A DNA stretch of 64,000 bases from Paratinospora sagittata (GCA_035771175.1 CM069597.1:7289001-7353000), one strand, 5' to 3'; positions 34,015-46,516 are shown, counted from the stretch's first letter. The notes: generated by a model not told the origin, from the letters alone. Made by a program: numbers and translations.

Positions 34015-34828
34015 ATATATTATTAATGAAATTTTATTTGCTTCCACAAAAAAAAAAAAAAATCCCAATTACATATGCTTTTATGTTAATTCAAAGGCCT
34101 CTTTATTGTTTATCTTTTATTCATTTTCATCTTCACCAAGTTTTTACATTTCTAGTTTAAGCTTAGATGTATTGAGATGCATGGGAGGGGTAACCCTTGT
34201 TTATAGATAAAATGAGACAAAATTAATTACGAATTTTGTACAAATATAACAAAATTAATTAGGAAGAGTGATCTATTGATCATAGGTTTTGCAAGAGTTG
34301 GGTTGGGTCGTGTTTGATCCTAAATTTCGTTCAACCTGAACAATATCGGGTGAACTTAATATTAAGAAAATTGTTAAGGATATTATAATTCTCACATCAA
34401 TTACTACAAATTTGATGAGTTAAGCATTCACATCATATTTGTAACTTCATTGAAAAGTGTATTGTTTTAGTTTATTAAAGTTAAAAATTGATGTGACAAT
34501 AATTTGTAGCAATTGGAGTAGTGTTTTTAATCCCTCTAATATTGCTCTAATATTAACACTCAACCCAACCGGTTGACGATTTGCAAAACAAATCAAACAT
34601 TAATCTATACTGCTTATAATCCAAATACTTCAAACGTCGAGACTATTGTAAGACTATTTTCAACAAAGTTCAAAAAATAGTTCAATTACTTATTAACTGT
34701 ACCAACCGTTCCAAGTTCTAATAGAATCTGTTAATTAGTTAAGAGAGAGAGTGTTGATGTGTGACAGGTGTACTATAAATCAACGGTTGAGGTTTTGCAT
34801 CCCTGTGTAAACTCATGTATAAATATCA
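34015..34828. other. Intergenic DNA, possibly the copia 5' leader at its right end
   Basis: No gene. 34752-34840 contains TGTTGATGTGTGACAGG and TGTATAAATATCAATGAAC, which resembles the end of a short copia LTR before gag. No partner LTR or primer-binding site was found, so this is tentative. Confidence 0.35.
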
Positions 34829-36661
34829 ATGAACACTCTGACTCATTTTTTAGCTGAGCATTTATTCTTAGATGACGTCAGTGCCATAAAGGCCATTGCC
34901 ATGAATGAACCTGCGTATGGTTCTTCCTCCACACACAATCTCAGTTCTATGTTTCCAATGCCGAAAAACAGAGCATCTGGAAGCAATCTTGGCAGCAACC
35001 TTGGCCAAGCAATGTCCATCAAGTTGGATCGTAACAATTTTCTTTTATGGAAATCTTTGGTTCTACCAGTCATTCGAGGTCATAAACTCGATGGGTACCT
35101 CTTTGGAACCAAGCCATGGTCTCCACAGTTCATCGTAGTGTCAAATGGCAGAGCACTTGGTGGTCAATTACAGTCGAATCCAGAGTGTGATGACTGGATC
35201 AGTCATGATCACTTGCTACTTGGCTGGATTCTGAACACACTTCAAAATCTGTCGCCTCTCAAATAATCGAATCATCTACATCGCAAGATGCATGACGAGC
35301 AATTGAATATCTCTGTGATGAACCTAACAAAACACACATTCAGATTTGTCGAACAGGAATTCGAACAACGAGAAAAGGAACAATGACGATGCTTCAATAT
35401 CTCACCAAGATGAAGGAGTTTTCAGGTAGTCTGTCCACAGGTGGTCATCGGTTTCCAACAACAGATATTGTCTCTTGCATATTAGCAGGTCTTGGAGCGG
35501 AGTACCTTCCGATCACCACAGTTCTTCACAGAAAGAATCACTTTCTTGGCTAGAACTTCAATCATTTTTGCTCAGTTATGAGTGTCAATTGGAACAATTG
35601 AATCAATTCAACAATTTGTCGATTGCTCCAGCTGCATCAAATGTTGCATTCAACAGAGTTGGCAGTCCCAACAATAGACCACGCACAAACTTAAATCAAA
35701 CTGTCCCTAGAAATCAGAATGCTGATAGCAAGAATGCCTCTCAGTATGCTAAGCGAGGAAGAGGCAAGAACAGAGGAAAAGGTGGACGATCGTCCAACAA
35801 TTCCCATCCTGCTTACTAGATCTGTGCAAGTATGGACACTCAGCTGCAGTCTGTTACTATAGAACGGATTTTACCTATATGGGAGCGTCGTCCACATCTT
35901 CATCAAATCCAGGAGCATTCATTGCTTCTCCTGAGAATGTCGTTGATCAGTTGTGGATTTTGGATAGTGGCGCGACCAATCATGTCACACCAAATGTTAA
36001 TTCCATGAATTATGTAACAGAGTATGAAGGTAATTCTTCTATAATTGTAGGAGATTTCAATTCTTTATACATTTCGCATGTTAGTAACTCAGATCTTCCT
36101 TCTACATCAGATTCATTATCCTTGAATCAAATTTTATGTGTGTCATCGATCAAGAAAAGACTCATAAGTGTTTCTCATTTGACTCGAGATAATCATGAAT
36201 ATGTTGAGTTTTATTCGAAATCTTGGTTTGTGAAGGACAAACAATTCAATCAAATTCTTTTGCAAGAGATCACTAAAGACTGACTGTATCAACTGATGCA
36301 GCCGTGTTTGGACTTAAGATTAGGACTCTCTTCTGGTATCTCCAAACCTGCTCATAATTGCTTTTCTAATAGTAGTATTTTTCATGTATCTAGTAGTGAT
36401 ATCTGGCACAGAAGGCTAGGTCATCCTTCATACAAGGTACTAGCTCAAGTGGTTTCGATGTGTACACCTCATACAGTGTCGAATAAAGCTCTTGATTTCT
36501 GTAATGAGTGTCAATTTTGTCACTGTCATAAGTTACCTTTTACCAGATCATTAAAGCATGTTACACATCTACTTGAAATAGTTTATACCGACCTTTGGGA
36601 ACCATCTCCAATTGAGTCTCATCTTGGATATAAGTACTACATTCATTTTGTTGATGACCAC
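34829..36661 (+). pseudogene. Broken copia gag-protease-integrase (Ale/Retrofit-like)
   Basis: The gag part (34901-35266) has IKLDRNNFLLWKSLVLPVIR and GHKLDGYLFG, a phrase frequent in the Ale/Retrofit branch. After a stop and frameshifts it continues in other frames (TMLQYLTKMKEFSGSLS, then LAGLGAEYLPI). A degenerate zinc knuckle CKYGHSAAVCYY lies at 35820-35860. The protease has LWILDSGATNHVTPN (35950). The pre-integrase zinc region has WHRRLGHPSYKVL, with CNECQFCHCHKLPF further on, and the integrase core begins with EIVYTDLWEPSPIESHLGYK. It stops at FVDDHFRD, where an LTR begins; most of the integrase core, RT and RNase H are absent. At least four breaks make it non-functional. Confidence 0.85.
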
Positions 36662-37448
36662 TTTCGCGACCTCTTTTCGGGTGACGTCACGATCGATACA
36701 AAATTCTAAGTATGTTGTACCCTGACATACCTAAATCCTGTCAACCTCTCACACTAACCCCAATTTTCTAAAATTTTTGACAAAGTCTCCCCATAAAATT
36801 AATAAAATCACAAGTCTAAAACGCCACCTGATAAAACAATATTCAATTTCCACAAAACATTAATTCCATAGCATTTCAAACATCCACATAATGTCTACTG
36901 ATTCTCGGATCTCATGTAAATTCGATAAACATTTCATATCTCATCTATGTGATAATTATACAGATATCATAGGGTTATAAGTATATACATCAAAATACAA
37001 AGTCATAATAAAACCCAAAATATCAAAACATACATAAAAAAAAATCAGGAGTCCAACAACTATTACTCATGAGCTTTCCCTTTTCCCTTTCTATCAGAAC
37101 CTGAAAGAAATAGAAAATGTTGTGAGCAAACAACAAGCTCAGTAAATAATCCTACCTATAGTGTCATGTATGCATCATATATAAAAACATGGAACTTATT
37201 TCAAAACATTTAAATCGTATGCAAAGGAAAACATAAATAATAGATATGCACAATACAATTCATGAACATGCATTCAGTTCTAAAACTATGCAAATTTTTA
37301 TAAAAATTCGTCATCCATCTCCCTCCTTTTAGATAATTGAGTGAATCTGCTCCTCATTATGCATCGATGAGGAGTGCACTAACCTCAAATTACCCATTCA
37401 TCAAGTTACGCCATTTTTACGTCTTTTATCTCATACCAGGAATATACC

Positions 37449-40208
37449 TGTGACGCCCCGAAAATTATTTCATCTAGCCCATAACCCAATTGCATTTTTG
37501 CTCAAACTCTATGTGTTGTCTTGATATGTTTGGTGTCACGACCACCAAACCGAATCAACCCAATCAAGATCCTGAAACATACATCAATATCCTACCATAC
37601 ATCAATTTCTATGCTCAATCACATAGACATTACACATCAACCCTAAATCAGCCCACATATAAACAATAGGCCTACATCCCATCTAATCCCATCATTCAAC
37701 TCAAATCACATGACTTAGGCCTCTAATGCATAGTTCTCATACATAAACCATTCTATTAATAAAAAATACTGATTTTCAATTCCCTAGGCATAAACATGCC
37801 CAAATTGGGTCACTTGATCACAAGTAGGCCTAACCCATGATATGGTCACAACCACCAAATCAGTAGCATAATCAACTCTAATCATGCTTAATTAAACATA
37901 AGTTGCATCAATTCAATGATTCTAGGCCAAAAGCATCAAAAGCCCCAAAATATGAAATTTTCCATACTTAGGCCATATTGTCGATTTACACTAGGTCACC
38001 ATGTTCAGCCATGTATATCACTGATTTTGCATCATAGGTTCATCAACAATGGCAACTAGGTCAACATAGTTGACATGCAAGCTATTTGGAAATGTCTAAG
38101 TTCATATTCTAAATTTAGGTCCAATACAAGCACCTTACCAATTCTTCATTTAATATTCTGTTCAGATGTATTAATCTACCAATAGAAATATGTAATCACA
38201 AAATCAACCGTACATATTGAAGTATGTGAAGAAACAAACCTTCTGTCCAAATATCAGCCCAATCCAACGGTGGACCGAAAAGATATGTATCTTTGATGAA
38301 CAAGTATCTAATCAGACAATTTCTCCTTTCCTGCTAAAATACCCAAACTCAGATGGCTATATCACACAAAATACTAAACGTATAAACATCTCCACCGTTC
38401 CGAATATAGAAATATCTGTTATAAACTACATACCCAAATTTTATATCCATCCAACGGTAGATTGAGGAGATCTACAAGTTTGACCGAAACGGCACGAGAA
38501 ACCCAGAAATTCCGACCAGCTTCGTTTGAGAGGTTATATCTCTTAGAAAACGCCTCTAATTAAGATCTCCACCGTTCAGAATGTCGAAATATCAGTTTTA
38601 AACACATACCCAAATTTGGTAGCCATCTAACGGTAGATTTAGGAGATCTATAAGTTTGAGCAAAACGGTGCGAGAAATCCAGACTTTCCGATCAGCTTTG
38701 TTTGAGAGGTTACATATCTTAGACGAAACCTCTGATCAAGATCTCCACCGACCAGAATGAAGAACCATAAGCTACGAACGTGCTGATAAAATTTGAGCTC
38801 AATCTGACCGTATATTCCAAGGATCCACCTCTTTGATGGAAACGTCGCAGGGATCTTCCTCCTGCAACTCTCTCCTTCCTTCTCTTCTTCTTTCCTTTCT
38901 CTTCTTTTCTTTCTCTCCACTCACCTCTTTCTAGCACTTCCTTGATTCCCTCTTTGATTCTCTCCTTAATTCTCTCCTTGATTCTCTCCTTGATTCCCTC
39001 CACTCATTCTAGCACTTCCTTGAAGAAGAGAAGTGGGCATTGGACACTTGTCCACTTTCATGCACCAACCTTCACATGTGTTGGTCTCATACTACCCATA
39101 CCAACCACATGTATTTTAAATGTCCAATCCATTTAATACTAAAAAAATTAACATATTCACCGTTCAGAATACAGAAATATCAGCTATAAACTATATAACC
39201 AAATTTGATATCCATCCAACGGTAGATTGAGGAGATCTACAAGTTTGAGCGAAACGGCACAAGAAATCCAGACTTTCCGACCAGCTTTGTTTGAGAGATT
39301 AGATCTCTCAGACGAAACCATTAAACAAGATCTCCACCGTTCAGAATGCAGAAATATCAGTTTTACACTACATATCCAAATTTTATATCCATCCAACGGT
39401 AGATTAAGGAGATCTATAAGTTTAAGCGAAATGGCACGAGAAATCAAGACTTTCTGACCAGCTTTGTTTGAGAGGTTAGATCTCTTAGACGAAACCTCTG
39501 ATCAAGATCTCCACCGACCAGAATGAATAACCATAAGATACAAACTTGCTGACAAATATTTAGCTCAATCTGACCATATATCCCAAAGATCCATCTCTTT
39601 GATGAAAACGTCGCAGAGATCTTCCTCCTGCAACTCCCTCATTCTTTCTCTTCTTCTTTCCTTTCTCCTCTTTTCTTTCTCTTCTTTTTTCCTTTCTCTC
39701 CACTCACCTCTTTCTAGCACTTCCTTGATTCCCTACTTGATTCTCTCCTTGATTCCCTTCACTCATTCTAGCACTTCCTTGAAGAAGAGAAGTGGGCATG
39801 GGACACTTGTCCACTTTCATGCACCAACCTTCACATCAACGTCTCATACTACCCATACCAACCACATGTACTTTAACCAATCTCATGCTTCCATGTATTT
39901 TAAATGTCCAATCCATTTAATACACCAAATTCTCATTCTCATTTATCCTTTTATTCAATCAATCCTAACCCATATCAATTCATGGTTTAATGGGCCCATG
40001 CATAAATAATAACATATGCATTATACTTTAATTTAACATGAGCCATATACAATTTATGATACACATATTTATATATATTATCAAGAATTAACTATACAAA
40101 CATTAAACAACCATCAAACAAACACCAAACATATCAAGGCAACGCATAGAGTTTGGGCAAAGTGTAATTGGGTTATGGGCTAGATGAAATAATTTTCGGG
40201 GCGTCACA
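37449..40208 (-). mobile_element. 2.76-kb solo LTR with ~87-bp terminal inverted repeats
   Basis: Both ends read inward as TGTGACGCCCCGAAAATTAT and stay paired for about 87 bp (37449-37537 with 40122-40208). The flanks ATACC and TTACC differ by one base, consistent with a 5-bp duplication. The minus strand shares the 'gatctccaccg..cagaatga' and 'gagctcaatctgacc' blocks with the LTR at 11-2478, so I read it as a minus-strand LTR of a related family. At 37534 the phrase TGTCACGACCACC looks like a second LTR end just inside the left repeat, so the left 87 bp may be an added inverted copy. No coding capacity. Confidence 0.65.
38380..39930. repeat. Tandem ~767-bp duplication built from ~177-bp subunits
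   Basis: CAACGGTAGATTGAGGAGAT-like phrases occur at 38450, 38628, 39218 and 39394, i.e. spacings of 178, 590 and 176 bp. The larger unit, including the CT-rich tract and GAAGAAGAGAAGTGGGCATG, is present twice about 767 bp apart (for example 39020 and 39780). Confidence 0.8.
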
Positions 40209-40706
40209 TTACCACTTAACAAGCAGCTCACCCAAAACCACTTGCTTACACAACAATTTCACCAATTCTCTGTAATTGTCACAATAGAGACACATTCAAT
40301 CTCAATCTCACACTAAATCACACTCAAAATGTTACTAAATCATCCTCAAACCCTTAGCTGCTTCAATAGTAACTGGGTTTGAGCATGATCACATGCAACC
40401 GTCATTTTTCCACATTTTAACATGCCAATAACTTAAATTTCATCAAGGATTTACTTACCCTTAGATTTGTACACTAAAACCATAATCCTTACTTTGAATA
40501 CACCAACCCTTGGTCGTTTCCTCTCTTCCCTTTCATTTCTACTCCTTTCTCTGAAGACACCCAGCTCAAATGAGCAAGAAAGAACGAGAAATCACCTTTT
40601 AATTCAAGCAAACAACCTCACTATCCATTAAAAAAACCTATCAAAATGCTCAGGAGCATGCTTCTCCTGATCAGGAGTGCACTCCTCATTGCCTAGAAAA
40701 ATAGAT

Positions 40707-42726
40707 TATGTTATTCCAATGAACCCCATGATGGATATTTTGATGATTACAAGCCACATTCTTTATCAAACTAATCTCTATCTTAAGTGTTTCAGTCATA
40801 GAACAGAGAATTCAATCAACTCAAGCTTAACCATTCTATCTCAAGATCAGCATTGAAGAATCAATCAAGCTATAGACAATTAAGCATCGAGCTACAAGAT
40901 TTCATAATTGTGAAGTTTGCTTATATTGTATTTGAGCTAAAAAACTTTATACAATCGTATTTCAAAATCTTTCTTTTGGATTATTCAAATTTTATCTTAT
41001 ATCTTTTCAAAAGTATCCAACGAAGGAGAAGTGTTTCTTTTTAATCTTCTCACTCGTTTCAAATCTTCATTATCTTTTTGAGTTTCCTTGAGTAAAGGTT
41101 CAAGAATCTGCTGTAAGTTTTTTAGAGATTTTCTTTGTGAAAGAAATCTAATATTCAGTTATTTGTAACTTGAAGCAGCCACGTAGGTTGCTTGCATATC
41201 CTGAGATTAAGGATAGTTGATAGGTTGACCATCACCAATAAGATGAGTGTTTTTAGGTTGACTCACACTCGTAAGTTGAGTAGGTTAGGTCGACTCACAC
41301 CCATAAGTTGAGTAAGTTAGGTTAGCTCACACCCGTGAAGTTGAGTGTAATACCCTAGGATTGTACACAAAAAAAAAACATTAAACTTCAGGCAATGCCC
41401 GAACGTTCAAGCACCTGAAAGTTCGGGCACTTTTTTCCTATTTAAGGAATGCCCCCCTCATTTCTTACACCAAATCACTTGATTTCTCTCTTCTCTCTCT
41501 TATTTTCCTTGAGTTTTTCTCTTCTCTCTTTAAGATTCTCTTCGCGGTGCAACACAGTTCTGCTCGGGGGAAGGCGCCAGTTCTCGAAGGAGTTATTATC
41601 TGAAAGTGGGGAACGAAATATTGTCCTCAGTAACTTAAAATAGTGAACAGGAGACAGCGTGCTGCTCTAGACTATTGGTATTTAAGTAGACTTCGTGTCT
41701 CGACCTCTCAAGTTGGAGACTGATCTGGTTGGTCTTATTTGAAAGCTATTAGCTTGTACAAGTAATACTGAATGTCCTAATTGTGAATGTAGTGATACCG
41801 ACCCTGATAAGGATCACCAGACGTTGCCAAATCCTGTCTAATGTTAGTAAAGACCGGACCAGTTCATGCATTGACGTCATACATAAGCACCACCTAGGGA
41901 CGTATGTGGTTTGTGATCCACAGAATAATTAGAAGCAATGCTCACTATTATTAATATTTCTCTGAGAGGGACGTACAATGAGAACCCGAGTTTCCCTAGG
42001 GAGGGACATCTGTACGTGAACTCAGGCGATGTACAATCATGGAACCAATACGAGACGATGTCATGCATACATACATGTTGTATTGATTATGATGCTCTGA
42101 TGTGTATTTATGATATTTGATTATGAAGTTTGCTTTATTAATTGTCATATTCACGAACTATTTTACCCACTAGGCGTGTAGCTCACCCCGTTGTTATCCA
42201 ATTTTTCTCAGGAGATTAGGGTGGACTGGGTGGAGGTTTTTGAGCCTACATTTTGTACCATTTTGTTTATTCATTGAAAATTTTGGAAGGATGTTCCCTA
42301 TACTATTTCATGTACAAAAATATATTCTAAAATTAATAAAATCAAACTTGTACATTATTGTGTTCCTGTGCACTCGGTTATTGTTATACGCATTTGCGCC
42401 CTGTCCGTGAGTGTTCCGCCAGTTTAGGCTTGTTCAGGCAGGATGTGACATTGAGTGTTGTAAAGGTTGTCTCACACCTGAGAAGTTGAGAAGTTGTAAT
42501 AGGTTTGATTTTCACCTGTGAAGAGTGATCGTTAGTGGAGTTTGAGAAATCCTAACTGAGGAGGTTAGGTAGTGGATATAGGCAGATAGCCGAACCGCTG
42601 TAAATCATTGTGTATTTTGCTCCTTATTTCCCGTTCTTTCATTATTTGTTTGCAAATATTTTTTAAAAGGCATAACCTGCTAATTTGTCCAATTCACCCC
42701 CTCTCTTGGACTCATATCTGGGCTAA
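40707..42726 (+). mobile_element. Copia-type solo LTR, second copy of the SIRE-like family
   Basis: Starts TATGTTATTCCAATGAACCC, homologous to the start of the copy at 7041, and ends with CCAATTCACCCCCTCTCTTGG followed by GGGCTAA. It shares GTAGTGGATATAGGCAGAT and GCCGAACCGCTGTAAA near its 3' end. The flanks TAGAT at 40702-40706 and 42727-42731 are identical; the match can be extended to ATAGATT, so the end points are uncertain by 1-2 bases. A different LTR (41346-42450) is inserted in it. Confidence 0.8.
41346..42450 (+). mobile_element. Solo LTR (family B, copy 1)
   Basis: Starts TGTAATACCCTAGGATTG, ends GGCAGGATGTGACA, 1,105 bp, flanked by an exact duplication TTGAG (41341-41345 and 42451-42455). 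It has a TATA-like TTCCTATTTAAGGAATGCC at about 41435 followed by a CT-rich leader, and the block GTAGCTCACCCCGTTG...TTTCTCAGGAG near 42180-42215. The interior has no gag-pol, so recombination between LTRs has removed it. Confidence 0.9.
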
Positions 42727-43101
42727 TAGATTCTTCTCTAGAAACGCAAAGAGCGCGCTTCTATCCAAAACCCAGAAAATGTGGCATTATGTTTTCCACC
42801 ACTGTAGCACGCTGCTCCCTCAGGGAACACACTGCCACTCAAACCAAAAAACTTTTTCTTTGTTTGTCTCCACTGGAGCACACTGCTTCCTTGGGGAGCG
42901 TGCTCTTTGATGTCCAGACCGAAATTTTTCTAAGTGTCACACTCAACGCTGTGTCTAGGGCTTTAAGGTTCTTACAACACTAGGATATTCACAATCATGG
43001 TATATATTCTAAGGTCATCTATGTATATATACACATATAACTACATCTGACAATACGTACTAGTCAAACAAATACATTAACTAAAACTTTGGAGCGTTAT
43101 A

Positions 43102-44600
43102 GGAAACAACCTATGCAAAAATAGATAAATAAATAAATTTAATATTCACCCAACCTTTCATCTTTTAACAACTTGTGAATAGGGATTAGACTGATAGACA
43201 ATCCATAAAAGCAAAAAACACCAAATAAAACAAAATTGGTGTAGGAAAATAGCCCAAAAAACATTTCGTCAGGAATGTTCCATAGGGGTTTTCCTGCCCT
43301 TATAAAGAGGCCTCCCTCTCATTTTCACACCATCACCATTTCCCTCTCACTTTCACAACCTCCAGCAGTTCTCTTTTAGGAAAAGTTGTCAATTTTCAGC
43401 ACACAAATCTCCATGTACACTTCAAGGTGGGGATGAAGGCGGTTTGCGTGCCTTGTGGATTTCCATAAAGTTCTCATGTAATTGTTCATTATGTCTGATA
43501 TTCACATAGTCGACTTCATACTCGAGGAACCTATGAAGGCTTTTGAAAACCTTTTATATTATGGTTCATCACTTGGAGGCCTCACTTTGACCTCCATTTA
43601 ATGCACTTGCCCTATCCCTTGGAGTTCATCTCTGATGCTATTGGTACTAGTAGTGGAAATAGCCTAGCCTATGGGGCTTGTACCTAGTTATCATTCTACG
43701 TACTCTTATGAGTTAGCCTAGGTGCAGCATCTGAGAAACCAAGAAATTATTTTTTCTCTCAACTTCATTTGCACTTTCGTAGGTTAGATTTTATTTTCAG
43801 TAATTGATTCAAGTAACATTGATCAAAACGTTTGAAATTTTGTAAGTATTCTTTTCTGTTACAATAATAAAGGGTTTTTTTTTTTCTTTTCTAAATTCAG
43901 TTATTTCTTTGTTTCCCTCTATTTGTTATGTTTCTTATTATCTTTTGTTCTCATTGTTTTTTCTTGCTTTATTTTAATTAGAAATATATTTTTATTATAA
44001 AATAATTTGATCTATGTTTTCAATTTTTAGTATTGTTATTTTCTTATTAATTGTTTTCTTAAATCTTGGAGTTTTGAAATCAAATAATTATTTTCCTTTT
44101 ACTTAATAAGTATATAATATTTTAATTTATTTTTAAAAATCTAAAGTGATAGGTTCAATTCTTGGGGATCGACACACAGTAATACAACTTACTTTTTATG
44201 CTTAGGAGTATGTTTTGATTTATTCAAAAGATCACATCACTGTGCTAGGGCTTAATTTTGGTCTTCCTCATATATTTTAAGATATCGTCCATCCCATTTA
44301 CCTCAAAGTTGGGCAATTAAACCTAAAAAAAAAAAAAAAAAAAAAAAAAATTATTATTTTTCGAAAATTATTTATTCGAAAAAAAAAAAAAAAAAAAAAT
44401 TTATCTAAAACTATATATATATATGACTTCTATATATAGTTAAGATTAAAAATAACTATATATGATTTTTATATAGTTTCAATTTAAAAAATATATATAT
44501 ATATATATAGTTACTTTATGAAAACTATATATATAATTATGATGAGATATGTCTATACATTCATAGGTGAATACGACATATATGCATCAAATCACTAATG
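43102..44600. other. Unclassified retroelement-like debris and low-complexity DNA
   Basis: 43250-43460 resembles an LTR promoter/leader (CCTTATAAAGAGGCCTCCC, then CT-rich DNA and GTGGGGATGAAGGCGGTTTG), distantly like family B. 44155-44180 has TTCTTGGGGATCGACAC, a phrase seen in leaders of plant gypsy elements. Poly(A) runs lie at 44323-44350 and 44378-44399, followed by TATA-rich imperfect palindromes to 44540. No ends or duplication could be defined. Confidence 0.4.
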
Positions 44601-44810
44601 AAGAAAATTTCATGATGGCATAAACATCAACAGAAAACTCGAAAATAATGTCTAGAAGACAAGGCATAACTCTTAAAAATATTAGGAATATATTTTGTGT
44701 CTTCCTATATAAGAAACCTCCTCATTTCTCATTTCTCACACCAAATCACCTTCTCTTGTGATTTTTCTTCTCCTTTCTACGCATTCTAAGTTTTTAGTCT
44801 TTGAGACTCC

Positions 44811-44905
44811 CGGTGGGGTGCAACAAATTTCTGTCCGGAGAAAAGCGCCAGATCTGAAAGCGGTGCAACGAAGTTCTGTCCGGAGAAAAGCACCAGATCT
44901 GAAGG
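44811..44905 (+). repeat. Tandem duplication of the LTR leader segment
   Basis: GGTGCAACAAATTTCTGTCC and GGTGCAACGAAGTTCTGTCC start two units of about 48 bp sharing GGAGAAAAGC and CCAGATCTGAA. Copy 1 of the family has only one. Confidence 0.85.
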
Positions 44906-45230
44906 TGGGGAACGAAACATAGGTTTGCGTGTTTTATAACTTTTATTAAAGTTTACATTCAATTATTATTATGTCTACTATTCATTTACACTGCATTATG
45001 TCAATAATGTTATGACCTGAATGTTATAACTTTGCACGTCGTGATACCGACCCTGATAAGGTTCACTAGACGTTGCCAAAGTCAGTCTAAATGTCAAGAA
45101 AGACCAGACCAGTAGACTAGACCAGTTCATGCATTGGCATCATACATATCACCACCTAGGGACGTATATGGTTTATGACTCATAGAATAGTTAGAAGCAT
45201 TGCTCACTATTCATTATATTTCTCTGGAGA

Positions 45231-45356
45231 GGGACGTACATGTGAACCTGGCTACGCCGGGGAGGGACATCAGTACGTGAATCCAGAGCATCGTTCCTGA
45301 GGAGGGACGTACATGTGAACCTGGCTACGCCGGGGAAGGACACCAGTACGTGAACT
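45231..45356 (+). repeat. ~70-bp tandem duplication
   Basis: GGGACGTACATGTGAACCTG followed by GCTACGCCGGGGA occurs at 45231 and again at 45303, each leading to CAGTACGTGAA. Unique to this copy of the LTR. Confidence 0.85.
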
Positions 45357-45799
45357 CAGGCGATGTACGCTCATCAAACCATTAGTACGTGACGGTGTCA
45401 TGCATACATACATATTAATTGATTATGATGCTTACTTGTGTATTTAAGATATTTGATATTGAAGTATGCTTTATTAATTGTTATACTCATGCACTATTTA
45501 CCCACTGAGCGTGTTAAGCTCACTCCAATATTATCAAATCTTTCACAGGAAATTAGGGTGGACTGGGTGCAGGTTATGGGGCCCACATTTTGTACCCTTT
45601 GTATGAATCATTGGGGATTTTGGGAGTATGTTCCCTTGACCATTTTATGTACAAAAGTATTCTGAATTATATGAAATCAGATTTGTACTGTGTACTGTAT
45701 TTCCGCTGCGTACTCTGTTATTACCATTATGATTGTTCCAAATGCGCCCCCGTCCGAGAGTGTACCGCCGGTTTAGGCGCGTCCGGGCGGGGTGTGACA

Positions 45800-46085
45800 T
45801 TCACGATGACCAACGTTTACTTCTCAAATTTACTCTCCCTTATTCTAATTTCTTTTCTCTTACTATTAATCTCAATCTCAATTATTTTTAATGTATTTGT
45901 TAAACTAAACTACAATAATAAATAAAGCTAATTTACTTATGTTCAAATAATTAAATATCAAGATAAGCTTTTAGTCATTTTCTTGATAAATTCATTTTTT
46001 GGACATAAACTCAAGAGTATAATAAAGAAGTGTACTAAAGCACTAAGTACCTTGATCAATGGAGTTGTCCAATCTATAAGGTTTA
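45800..46085. other. AT-rich spacer
   Basis: No gene or repeat recognised. Confidence 0.5.
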
Positions 46086-46516
46086 GAGGATCTCCAATGC
46101 TTTTATAGATTGTGTTTTTAAAAAAATGTCATGTCATTAATGTCAAGGGACTTGCATCCTACATGACATAAAATATTACTTGATAAACAATCAAGTTAAA
46201 AAATAGTTTCTAATGCTTCCATTTAAAATGCACATTTTGGTGAGCCAACAATAGATATTGACAATGAATTTAAAATACTTGATAGAGGTTCTTATTTGAA
46301 TTTTAAATATTTGCTGAGTCAGCAATAGATGAATGTCCAACAGACATTTTGAAAGTAGACGGTCATGTTGACAACCTCTATTTTCTTTTTTTTGGCCACC
46401 TCAACTTGACAGTGAATGGTGATAGTTGCATTGGAGATGTCTATTTTAACTTAATATCTATTTATCCTATGTGACATTTGATTTTTTTACAATCCATAAG
46501 AGTATTGGATATGCTC
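46086..46516. mobile_element. PIF/Harbinger-like (Tourist-type) MITE
   Basis: 431 bp, with ends GAGGATCTCCAATGC and, inverted, GAGCATATCCAATAC. Pairing continues for about 45 bp through TTTTATAGATTGTG / TCTTATGGATTGTA and TTAAAAAAATGTCATG / AAAAAAATCAAATGTCAC. Flanked by TTA on both sides (46083-46085, 46517-46519), the expected PIF/Harbinger target duplication. No transposase. Confidence 0.75.

Larger units (their letters stand above)
36662..43101 (-). mobile_element. LTR (family D, copy 2), interrupted by two other insertions
   Basis: Left end TTTCGCGACCTCTTTTCGGG at 36662 aligns with the end of copy 1 (21418), and right end GGAGCGTTATA at 43101 with its start. Between them the D sequence is found at 36662-37448, 40209-40706 and 42727-43101, about 1.66 kb in all. 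The rest is inserted LTRs. It contains the same TTTCAGGTTCTGATAG block (37080-37130, minus strand) and GGAGCATGCTTCTCC-type near-palindromes. No matching duplication is seen and the copia ORF does not resume on the right, so one flank has been rearranged. Confidence 0.7.
44600..45799 (+). mobile_element. LTR (family B, copy 2), left end not resolved
   Basis: Ends GCGGGGTGTGACA at 45799. It aligns with copy 1 over TATATAAG...CACACCAAATCACC (44706-44752), GATACCGACCCTGATAAGG (45043), the CATACATA...GGGACGTA stretch (45140-45170) and GTTAAGCTCACTCC...TTTCACAGG (45508-45550). The start should lie near 44600 but no TGTAATACCC is visible, so the left end is lost or rearranged. Confidence 0.7.

Noticed and set aside
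38648..39003. Lys/Glu-rich minus-strand frames of 90 and 94 codons
   Set aside because: Translation of the CT-rich tract in the LTR, present twice through the tandem duplication.
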